The position numbers were made by a program, and so were the translations under genes. 8,714 bases of DNA, taken from NCBI GenBank assembly GCA_934277865.1, contig CAKQVW010000113.1, positions 1 through 8,714 of the forward strand, given 5' to 3'. The notes below the pieces were generated by a model. It worked only from the letters and a program-made list of their open reading frames with translations. It ran no database searches and was not told where the DNA came from. The stretch's first letter is position 1, and each line of letters begins with the position of its first letter. Positions 1 through 5,600 of the stretch are shown here, piece after piece. Source of the DNA: an uncultured Pseudobdellovibrionaceae bacterium. Its GTDB lineage: Bacteria > Bdellovibrionota > Bdellovibrionia > Bdellovibrionales > JAMPXM01.

Positions 1-152
1 ATCCAGGCGACAGTCCAAGCGCCAGCCTCCTTGAAGCTGACTTCGTGCGCTTTGCGGTGAAACACACCGAGATCCAGCGCGAGCATCGCAAGCACAAATC
101 CGACAAACGAAAGATATAACCACCAGTATTCGGCAAACGTAAAGAGGATCAT
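1..152 (-). CDS. TerC/Alx-family integral membrane protein, N-terminal part (cut by window edge)
   Basis: The 50 visible residues start MILFTFAEYWWLYLSFVGFV and continue into the segment LALDLGVFHRKAHEVSFKEA. This matches the start of the TerC/Alx family: a first membrane helix ending in LDLGVFHRK, then a short cytoplasmic stretch ending in a Trp-rich start of the next helix. Known members are multi-pass inner-membrane proteins of about 300 or more residues linked to manganese export (E. coli Alx) or tellurite resistance (TerC); the acidic residue in the first helix belongs to the proposed metal site. The ATG at 152-150 has a GGAG ribosome site eight bases upstream. The gene lies downstream of the Spx-like gene on the same strand, but the 199-bp gap and the hairpin in it argue for separate transcription. 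I saw no yybP-ykoY manganese riboswitch in the leader. The family call is firm; the substrate is inferred. Confidence 0.85.
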   Translation of the reverse strand, partial: MILFTFAEYWWLYLSFVGFVLAMLALDLGVFHRKAHEVSFKEAGAWTVAW

Positions 153-306
153 CTGAGGCACTCCAAATCAATCCGGCCAGTCTCCCAGACTTTGGATGGT
201 TCATTCAAATCAATAAATCCATACAAATACTTTGCTTGTGGCGAATGACGCAGAATCTGCTCAGGCTAGGTGCAAATTTCGCTGGCGCACCGCTTGATCA
301 GGGCTT

Positions 307-326
307 CCTCAAGATATGTCTTGAGG
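307..326. repeat. Perfect 8-bp inverted repeat between the Spx-like and TerC-like genes
   Basis: CCTCAAGA and TCTTGAGG flank a 4-base loop (TATG). The hairpin starts about 25 bases after the stop codon of the Spx-like gene, where a terminator would sit, but neither strand has a T-run after the stem, so it is not a standard intrinsic terminator. It could be an RNA-stabilising 3' stem or an operator for the TerC-like gene, whose start codon is about 155 bases further on. The pairing is seen directly; the role is inferred. Confidence 0.5.
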
Positions 327-351
327 TGATGCAAAATCGCGCCACGGGGCC

Positions 352-717
352 CTAGGCGTCGAGCAGGGCCTTCCAATCGTCTTCTTTGAAGCCGACGGCA
401 CCGGACTTGTCCGTGAGTAGGAACGGACGCTTGATGAGTTTGCCATTGGCAGCCAAGAGGTCGAGCGCTTCGGTTTCGGTCATGCCGCCCTTTAAGCGTT
501 CTGAAACTTTCATCTCGCGGTAGAGGACGCCTGACGTGTTGAAGAGTTTATTCAGGTCGCCGCCTTGCTGGCGCAGATACCCCAGCATCTTCTTGAGCTC
601 GGCCTTGGAGGGCGGTGTCTCCACAATCGGAATTTGTTCGAACTGCACGCCTCGATCTTTGAGGAACTTCAGTGCCTTTTTGCAGGTGCTGCACCCGCTG
701 TATTCGTAGATTTTCAT
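352..717 (-). CDS. Spx/ArsC-like thioredoxin-fold protein (arsenate reductase family)
   Basis: A 121-residue cytosolic protein of the ArsC/Spx/YffB superfamily, close to the usual 110-130 residues. The N-terminus (MKIYEYSGCSTCKKALKFL) carries a C9-x-x-C12 pair at the end of the first strand, as in Spx-type proteins and unlike enterobacterial ArsC with its single active cysteine. The family's NTSG motif is at 60-63 and the IKRP segment with the conserved Arg-Pro at 97-98 (PFLL follows). Family members act as thiol reductases or, for Spx/MgsR, bind RNA polymerase under disulfide stress; the sequence alone does not decide. The start at 717 is chosen because AGGAG lies seven bases upstream and the protein begins directly with the family's first strand; an upstream in-frame ATG at 762 would add 15 residues unlike the family. 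The gene is divergent from the VWA lipoprotein gene. Confidence 0.88.
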   Translation of the reverse strand: MKIYEYSGCSTCKKALKFLKDRGVQFEQIPIVETPPSKAELKKMLGYLRQQGGDLNKLFNTSGVLYREMKVSERLKGGMTETEALDLLAANGKLIKRPFLLTDKSGAVGFKEDDWKALLDA

Positions 718-751
718 AGGGAAACTCCTGCTACGACTCAAAATCAATTTC

Positions 752-781
752 CTCATAGTCAATTTTCCTACGCACTGTCAT
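752..781 (-). promoter_or_regulatory. Candidate sigma70-type promoter for the Spx-like gene
   Basis: Read on the minus strand, ATGACA (781-776, five of six to the -35 consensus) and TATGAG (757-752, four of six to the -10 consensus) are 18 bases apart. The predicted start near 745 would give a leader of about 28 bases containing the AGGAG ribosome site. It also lies between ATG 762 and ATG 717, which agrees with the shorter start. Only an eye match. Confidence 0.33.
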
Positions 782-843
782 GTCGGGAGTTTGGCTCGAT
801 GTGACAATTTGCTCAAAAACTCGCTCCCCTGGCGGAAACGGGG

Positions 844-872
844 TTGTCTCATGCGACATTTCGCGGTCTGAT
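844..872 (+). promoter_or_regulatory. Candidate sigma70-type promoter for the VWA lipoprotein gene
   Basis: TTGTCT (844-849) and TCTGAT (867-872) are separated by 17 bases, each matching four of six consensus bases. The predicted start near 879 would give a roughly 30-base leader with the strong ribosome site at 898-905. A weak match that rests mainly on spacing and position. Confidence 0.25.
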
Positions 873-908
873 TTCAGTTGGCTTTCACGCTGTAGCTAAG
901 GAGGGTGA

Positions 909-2021
909 ATGATGGGAAGCATGCAAGGGGTTGAGAGCGAATCTTTCCAGAGCAGGCCCGAGCGCCGACTCTCGATCAAGAGCTTCCTGCCTGCGGGTGC
1001 CCTCGTTGGAGCCGCCTTGATTGCGCTTTTCGTCGCGACCCTCGTGTCCTTCGTTTTGGGTGGATGCTCGCCAGAGTCGCCGAAGCTGGTTCCACTGCCG
1101 ATCGCCAAACCGGAACGGGTGCGTGACGTTTCTGATATCCGGGTCACCTTTCAGCGCGCGGTCGATATTCTTTTTGTTGTCGACGATTCGGGTTCCATGT
1201 CGACGCATCAACAAAACCTCGCCAAGAACATCGGACTCTTTACTCAAGGGATGAAAGCCAACCAGACGTTGGATTACCATATCGGTGTACTGACATCGAA
1301 CATGGATTACACGCCCTGGCGCCCAGCGCCTGGATATGGTTGGAAGGGTGAACTCAATGGTCTCACCAAATTTGTCACGAAGCTCACGCCCAGTGGCGAT
1401 CAGGAGCTGGCGAAGAACCTGAATCCAGGAACAGACGGCTCTGGAACCGAGGCCTTTTTCACGCCGGTGCAAGCGGCACTGACGCCACCTTTGATCACGG
1501 GAGTGAACAAAGGTTTTTACCGACCGGATGCCTACTTGGCGATTGTGTTTCTCACCGATTCTGATGATCAATCCCGTGTCGCAGCTGGCGACTTTCACAA
1601 GTTTCTGCTCGGCTTAAAAGGTGGAGACCCCGACAAGATCATTTCTTACGGTGTCTACATTCCGTCGACGGTGTCCAATTGCTCACGCTCTGGCGAGCCA
1701 TCGCCTCGGAAGCTTGAAGAGTTTTTCAAACTCACGAAGGGCACAACACTTGGACTCTGCGACGCGGACTACGGCATGAAGCTGTCGGAGCTTGGTGCAG
1801 ACTTGGTTCGCCGAGTGGGTTCGTTGTTGTACCTCTCTCGTCCGGCGGTTCCTGAGACCATCAAAGTCACATTTGGTTCGCAAACGATTCCGAATCATCC
1901 AGATTTGGGATGGATCTACGATCCAACTCGAAACGCGTTGATCTTCGGTGAAAGTATTGAACTTCTACCCGAGCCGGCTGGCACGGAGATCGAAGTCGAC
2001 TTTATTGCGGCCGAATATTGA
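909..2021 (+). CDS. von Willebrand factor A domain lipoprotein
   Basis: A 370-residue predicted lipoprotein. A polar stretch of about 26 residues is followed by a long hydrophobic segment (27-52) and a lipobox ending VLGGC, so Cys53 should be lipidated. A short linker leads to a VWA domain (about 82-310): VDDSGSM supplies the metal-site DxSxS (D92, S94, S96), and FLTDSDD (D217) the later acidic residue. Thr180 in GSGTEAFF may be the MIDAS threonine. Cys258 and Cys284 could form a disulfide outside the cytoplasm. The last 60 residues form a small beta-rich tail. VWA domains bind protein partners through a divalent metal; the partner is unknown. AAGGAGGG at 898-905 serves two adjacent ATGs, 909 and 912; 912 has the better spacing. 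R19-R20 with I23 and K24 resembles a loose Tat motif. No neighbour suggests a specific complex. Confidence 0.88.
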   Translation: MMGSMQGVESESFQSRPERRLSIKSFLPAGALVGAALIALFVATLVSFVLGGCSPESPKLVPLPIAKPERVRDVSDIRVTFQRAVDILFVVDDSGSMSTHQQNLAKNIGLFTQGMKANQTLDYHIGVLTSNMDYTPWRPAPGYGWKGELNGLTKFVTKLTPSGDQELAKNLNPGTDGSGTEAFFTPVQAALTPPLITGVNKGFYRPDAYLAIVFLTDSDDQSRVAAGDFHKFLLGLKGGDPDKIISYGVYIPSTVSNCSRSGEPSPRKLEEFFKLTKGTTLGLCDADYGMKLSELGADLVRRVGSLLYLSRPAVPETIKVTFGSQTIPNHPDLGWIYDPTRNALIFGESIELLPEPAGTEIEVDFIAAEY

Positions 2022-2069
2022 TCAACGGTTAAGACAAGAATAAGTCCAAACGAAGTTTTCCTGGGTGGT

Positions 2070-2097
2070 TAAGTCGCTAGCCCTTCAAGACCGATGA
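2070..2097 (+). promoter_or_regulatory. Possible FliA (sigma28)-like promoter before the response regulator-cyclase gene
   Basis: TAAG (2070-2073) is followed after 16 bases by ACCGATGA (2090-2097), six of eight to the sigma28 -10 consensus GCCGATAA. The spacing is one base longer than in the E. coli consensus. If real, it would place the first ATG (2094) inside the -10 element and force use of the ATG at 2142. Low confidence. Confidence 0.18.
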
Positions 2098-2141
2098 GAA
2101 GGATCGGATTAGATCGTTCATTGGCAGTTGAAAGGGCAAGC

Positions 2142-3305
2142 ATGAGCACCCGTGTCCCGGAACGAGACGATTCAATTGAGGGGGCTCAGATTCTCGTCGT
2201 CGATGATGACCGGGATGTCGCAGCCAGCCTATGCGATTTGATCGAAGCTGCTGGTTACCGAGCGATTGTCGCAAATTCGGCAGATGCCGCACTCAAGTTT
2301 CTTTCCACAAATGAAGCCGATCTGGTCATCTCGGATGTACGAATGCCCGGCATCGACGGCTTTGAGTTCTGCCAAGCTGCACGCGATCAAATGAAAGACG
2401 ACTACGTGCCGATCATCCTGCTGACAGGTAACGCCGACGAATTTGAGATTCGTCGAGGTCTTGATTCCGGCGCCGATGACTTTCTGATGAAACCACCTCG
2501 TATGACCGATCTTTTGGCGAAGGTCCGTGCCTTTTTACGTATTCGAGTGCTTCAGCGAAAGAATCGCCAACAAGCTGAACTACTCGCAAGGTGGAACCGA
2601 GACCTGGAAGAACGTGTGCGTGAGCAAGTTTCTGAATTGCATCGCCTTGGACGTTTTAAGTCTTACTTCTCCCAGAGCGTGGCCGAACTGATTGTGTCTG
2701 ACGATTTTGAAAGTCGACTTAAGCCACACCGCCGTGAGATCACCTCTCTTTTTATTGATCTCCGTGGCTTTACGGCGTTTGCGGAGACGGTAGCGCCTGA
2801 GAGTGTGAGCTTGGTCCTCAATGAGTTCTACGCGGCCGTCGGCAAAGTGGCGTCGCGTTTTGAAGCGACGATCGGGAACATCGCGGGCGACGGGATGCTG
2901 TTTTTCTTCAATGATCCGATGGAAATTCCCAATCATCGACAGGTCGCGGTTTCGATGGCTCTTGAGCTTCGGCACGCGGTCGGAGAGCTGACAGAGATTT
3001 GGAAGTCACGTGGCTACCAGCTGGGATTCGGAATTGGCCTGGCCGAGGGTGTCGCCACCATCGGGGGTGTTGGATACAATCAGTATTGGACCTACACCGT
3101 GGTGGGTTCGACGGTGAATCTTGCGGCGCGACTTTGTGCCGAGGCCCGTGATGGAGAAATTCTGGTCTCTGATCGTTTTCGCTCGCGAATAGAAGGACGT
3201 GTCACTGTTGAACCTCGTGGTTTGAAGAGATTCAAAGGGTTCTCCGACGGCGTCGTCGTTTTCAATATCTGCTCGATGCCACAAAATCTGCGTCTCAGCG
3301 CCTAA
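2142..3305 (+). CDS. Response regulator receiver fused to a class III adenylate/guanylate cyclase domain
   Basis: A 387-residue soluble signalling protein. The receiver domain (about 15-130) has the acidic pair D21/D22 in ILVVDDDRD, the phospho-acceptor D65 in ISDVRMPG, T95 in ILLTG and K117 in LMKPP, so all switch residues are present. A charged, probably coiled-coil linker (about 134-169) leads through RFKSYFSQSVAELI into a class III cyclase domain with metal-binding D206 (FIDLRGFT) and D250 (IAGDGMLFFF), and the transition-state pair N326 and R330 (VNLAARL). It would make a cyclic nucleotide when phosphorylated by a partner histidine kinase, which is not in the window. The positions that usually select adenine hold Asn246 and Ser323 instead of Lys and Asp, so ATP specificity is not certain. 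The start at 2142 has AAAGGG about six bases upstream; the in-frame ATG at 2094 (16 more residues) lacks a ribosome site. Confidence 0.92.
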   Translation: MSTRVPERDDSIEGAQILVVDDDRDVAASLCDLIEAAGYRAIVANSADAALKFLSTNEADLVISDVRMPGIDGFEFCQAARDQMKDDYVPIILLTGNADEFEIRRGLDSGADDFLMKPPRMTDLLAKVRAFLRIRVLQRKNRQQAELLARWNRDLEERVREQVSELHRLGRFKSYFSQSVAELIVSDDFESRLKPHRREITSLFIDLRGFTAFAETVAPESVSLVLNEFYAAVGKVASRFEATIGNIAGDGMLFFFNDPMEIPNHRQVAVSMALELRHAVGELTEIWKSRGYQLGFGIGLAEGVATIGGVGYNQYWTYTVVGSTVNLAARLCAEARDGEILVSDRFRSRIEGRVTVEPRGLKRFKGFSDGVVVFNICSMPQNLRLSA

Positions 3306-3376
3306 AGAAATTCACGGTCGTTAACCTTTTTGTCAGTCAATTTGGTCTCATCCCCGGGAAGCGCCGGCCATGCAAC

Positions 3377-5023
3377 GTGGTGCGCTTAAAAAAAGGGGGG
3401 AGCTTGAACTCGTGCAGCAAGGATGCTCTGGGAGTTTTTGGAAATCCAATTCTGGTGGTGATGGGAAGTGTGTTCTTAAGTGTCATGGTGGGATGTTCGG
3501 ATTTCTCGGCCATGAATGTGTTGGTGAGTCCCAAGAACGAGGCCGCGGATTCTGGGCGGTACATCGTCGTATTTCGTGACCAAGCCATTAGCGAGGCAAG
3601 CGGGATTCAAGCCAGCTCGGTCGAGAGTTTTGGATTCGCCACGACATCCTTTGCCGCCGCGCTGGCCGCCGAACATGGGGTCAACGAGCCCGATGTGGTT
3701 TTTCAGCGCGCACTACGCGGTGGGGTCTATAGCCTATCAGGCGACGAGGCCCGCGCACTGGCAAATGACCCGCGCGTGAAGTACGTCGAAGAGGATCGAG
3801 AAATTCGATTAAACGCGGTCCAATCGGCTGCGCCATGGGGGCTTGATCGAATCGATCAGGATACTCTTCCGCTAGATCGTCGATACGAATACGAAAGCGG
3901 CGCGCAAACCGTTCGTTCGTATGTGATCGATACCGGAATCAATATCGAACACGTCGAATTTGAAGGGCGTGCGTCGCACGGCTACGATGCGATCGACAAT
4001 GACGCCCTCGCGACAGACTGCAATGGGCATGGCACCCATGTGGCGGGCTCGGTGGGTGGGCGTACCTACGGCGTTGCCAAGGATGTGAAACTGATTGGTG
4101 TTCGAGTTTTGGATTGCCGTGGGTCGGGTTCGATTTCTTCTGTTGTTCGCGGCATCGAATGGGTGACGGCCAACCATGTTGCTCCGGCGGTTGCGAATAT
4201 GAGTTTGGGTGGTGGAGCCTCGCAGGCCATTGATGATGCCGTTCGGGCGTCAATTCAAAGTGGAGTGGTTTATGTCGTCGCGGCCGGGAATGAAAATCGC
4301 GATGCTTGTTTGGGCTCTCCGGCACGTGTGCCATCGGCGATCACCGTTGGCTCGACGACTTCGCAGGATGTACGCTCTTCCTTTTCGAACTATGGATCTT
4401 GTGTCGACATCTTCGCCCCGGGATCTGATATCCCTTCGGCTTGGTACAATTCCAATACTGCGACTCAGACCATCAGCGGGACATCGATGGCTTCGCCACA
4501 TGTCGCGGGTGTTGTTGCTCGCCTCTTGGCGCAATCGCCCCATCTCTCGGTCCCGGAGATCACGGCGCGACTTCTGACAAATGCACGAATTGGAAAGGTG
4601 ACAAACGCAGGCTCGGCCTCGCCCAATCGCCTGCTCTCGAGCTCGTTCCTGGCGCAAGGTGGTGGGAATGGCAATACACCACCGCCCCAAGAGCCTGGAG
4701 TCGTACAAATTCCTGTTGGGGGAACAGTGTCGTCTCTCAGTGGTTCGACAGGCGACGAGGTGTTCTATGTGGTGCAGTATCCGGCGGGCACACGCGCGCT
4801 GGAGTTTCGTCTGTCGGGGGCAAACGGCGATGCGGATCTCTATGTTCGGGCAGGCTCCAAGCCCACGACGCGTGACTATGACTGTCGGCCGTATCTCAAC
4901 GGAAGTCGTGAGACCTGCAGGACGGCAAACCTCGAGGAGGCGGGAGGCAAGGTGTATGTTCGCCTGCACGCGTATCGATCGTATACGGGTGCGAGCCTCT
5001 CGGTGATTGGCGTTTCAAACTAG
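3377..5023 (+). CDS. Subtilisin-like (S8, proteinase K type) protease, probable lipoprotein, with PPC domain
   Basis: A 548-residue secreted serine protease. Hydrophobic residues 24-39 end in SVMVGC, so Cys40 is a probable lipidation site. An I9-type inhibitory propeptide (about 60-146, from RYIVVFRDQAI to YVEEDREI) is followed by the S8 catalytic domain (about 152-425): D185 in VIDTGIN, H218 in NGHGTHVAG, oxyanion N305 in AAGNEN and S370 in SGTSMASPHVAG, all intact. A Gly/Pro-rich linker leads to a C-terminal PPC domain (about 440-548) with the typical DADLYVR core and two cysteines (503, 514). The family matures by cutting off its propeptide; PPC domains are often removed during export. The start is unsure: GTG 3377 and GTG 3380 lack a ribosome site, TTG 3404 follows a G-rich stretch, and an A7G6 tract precedes it. 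The closest relatives by motif are proteinase-K-like enzymes. Substrates are unknown. Confidence 0.93.
   Translation: MVRLKKGGSLNSCSKDALGVFGNPILVVMGSVFLSVMVGCSDFSAMNVLVSPKNEAADSGRYIVVFRDQAISEASGIQASSVESFGFATTSFAAALAAEHGVNEPDVVFQRALRGGVYSLSGDEARALANDPRVKYVEEDREIRLNAVQSAAPWGLDRIDQDTLPLDRRYEYESGAQTVRSYVIDTGINIEHVEFEGRASHGYDAIDNDALATDCNGHGTHVAGSVGGRTYGVAKDVKLIGVRVLDCRGSGSISSVVRGIEWVTANHVAPAVANMSLGGGASQAIDDAVRASIQSGVVYVVAAGNENRDACLGSPARVPSAITVGSTTSQDVRSSFSNYGSCVDIFAPGSDIPSAWYNSNTATQTISGTSMASPHVAGVVARLLAQSPHLSVPEITARLLTNARIGKVTNAGSASPNRLLSSSFLAQGGGNGNTPPPQEPGVVQIPVGGTVSSLSGSTGDEVFYVVQYPAGTRALEFRLSGANGDADLYVRAGSKPTTRDYDCRPYLNGSRETCRTANLEEAGGKVYVRLHAYRSYTGASLSVIGVSN
3388..3400 (+). repeat. A7G6 homopolymer tract at the start of the protease gene
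   Basis: Seven A (3388-3394) followed directly by six G (3395-3400). Such tracts gain or lose single bases by slippage. Here the loss of one base would join the ATG at 3370 to the protease reading frame. The G stretch also lies where a ribosome site for TTG 3404 would be. Confidence 0.7.
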
Positions 5024-5079
5024 GACGGATTCTGTCAACAGGCTTTTCAATTGTGAGGAAAAGACGACGGAGTCGAAGT

Positions 5080-5107
5080 TTGATGAGGAGAGGGGACGCG
5101 ATAAAAT
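5080..5107 (+). promoter_or_regulatory. Candidate sigma70-type promoter placing the transcript start at the ATG
   Basis: TTGATG (5080-5085, four of six) and TAAAAT (5102-5107, five of six) are 16 bases apart. The expected start, six to seven bases after the -10, is A5114, which is the A of the downstream ATG. This would make a leaderless message. The purine-rich GAGGAGAGGGGA lies in the spacer and would then be untranscribed. Confidence 0.4.
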
Positions 5108-5117
5108 GAAGGCATGA
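5106..5117 (+). other. Three-codon mini-ORF overlapping the next start codon (ATGA)
   Basis: ATG-AAG-GCA-TGA encodes Met-Lys-Ala. Its stop TGA (5115-5117) overlaps the ATG of the exported-protein gene (5114-5116). The purine-rich stretch at 5085-5095 is about ten bases before this ATG, a good ribosome-site distance, but about 18 bases from ATG 5114. If transcription starts upstream, ribosomes may load here and restart. It competes with the leaderless explanation; only one can be right for a given transcript. Confidence 0.3.
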
Positions 5118-5599
5118 GAAAATCCAATTTTAAAAATCTTGGTTGGGTCTTAGGAGCGGTTGCTGCGTGTTTGATGATGGCAACCGAAGTTCAGCCGGCG
5201 CATGCCGAGCCGGCTTGGAAGGTTCGAAAAGAGATCGCCAGCACGGTGCATGAGTTTTATGCGCGATATCTTGGTGCGACGAAGAAGCCGAAAGACAAAA
5301 ACTTGGTTCTTCAAAGTCATCTCACGCCGGAGTTTTATATCAGTATCCAAGACTCTTTTGAAGAGATGGATGCCGACCCGGTGATTCGGTCGGAATACAT
5401 CGGAGCCGACTACCGAAGAAAGATTCATGTCTACAATGTTCGTGTTGATGCCGACGGGCTTGCTCGCGCGGACGTTCGTTTGGGTGAGCTTCCGCAAGGC
5501 GCAAAAAGCCCCAATGGCCCTGTAAAGCTTCGATTGAAACTACAGCGTGTCGACAATCGCTGGAAAATCGCGTCTGTCGATCGTGGTTTTGACAACTGA
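5114..5599 (+). CDS. Small exported protein, DUF3828-like (NTF2-like fold likely)
   Basis: A 161-residue protein with a Sec signal peptide: MRKSNFKNLGW, a hydrophobic run, then QPAHA with probable cleavage after Ala31, giving a periplasmic product of about 130 residues. The mature part opens with an amphipathic helix (IASTVHEFYARYLGA), has YIGADYRRKIHVYNVRVD in the middle, and ends in alternating strands (VKLRLKLQRVDNRWKIASVDRG). This layout, including the FYxxYL opening and the final xxWKIxxV strand, resembles DUF3828-type proteins with a cone-shaped NTF2-like fold; I give that as a resemblance. It has no cysteine after the signal peptide and no evident catalytic motif. No in-frame start lies upstream because a TAA occurs at 5102-5104, so ATG 5114 is the first possible start, although it lacks a well-spaced ribosome site. 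The gene ends one base before the convergent orphan gene. Confidence 0.8.
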   Translation: MRKSNFKNLGWVLGAVAACLMMATEVQPAHAEPAWKVRKEIASTVHEFYARYLGATKKPKDKNLVLQSHLTPEFYISIQDSFEEMDADPVIRSEYIGADYRRKIHVYNVRVDADGLARADVRLGELPQGAKSPNGPVKLRLKLQRVDNRWKIASVDRGFDN

Positions 5600-5600
5600 T

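Noticed and set aside
266..334. A short coding-like minus-strand peptide (LHHLKTYLEEALIKRCASEICT) after the Spx-like gene
   Set aside because: It has no ribosome site and only a TTG start, covers the hairpin, and is too short to judge; the Spx-like protein already has its full length.
153..351. A manganese (yybP-ykoY) riboswitch before the TerC-like gene
   Set aside because: TerC-type genes often have one, but I could not find its conserved paired regions in the leader on the minus strand.
885..1598. A 237-codon minus-strand open frame
   Set aside because: It lies opposite the VWA gene, whose domain motifs are clear; its translation is rich in Arg and Trp like a shadow frame.
3315..3335. 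A terminator after the cyclase gene (GGT-ACC stem followed by T5)
   Set aside because: A three-pair stem is not convincing.
4250..4969. A 239-codon minus-strand open frame
   Set aside because: It is antisense to the catalytic and PPC domains of the protease and shows no protein-family motif.
5024..5060. A terminator after the protease gene (CTGTCAACAG followed by TTTT)
   Set aside because: The stem is only three to four pairs and the T-run is short, so it is too weak to call.
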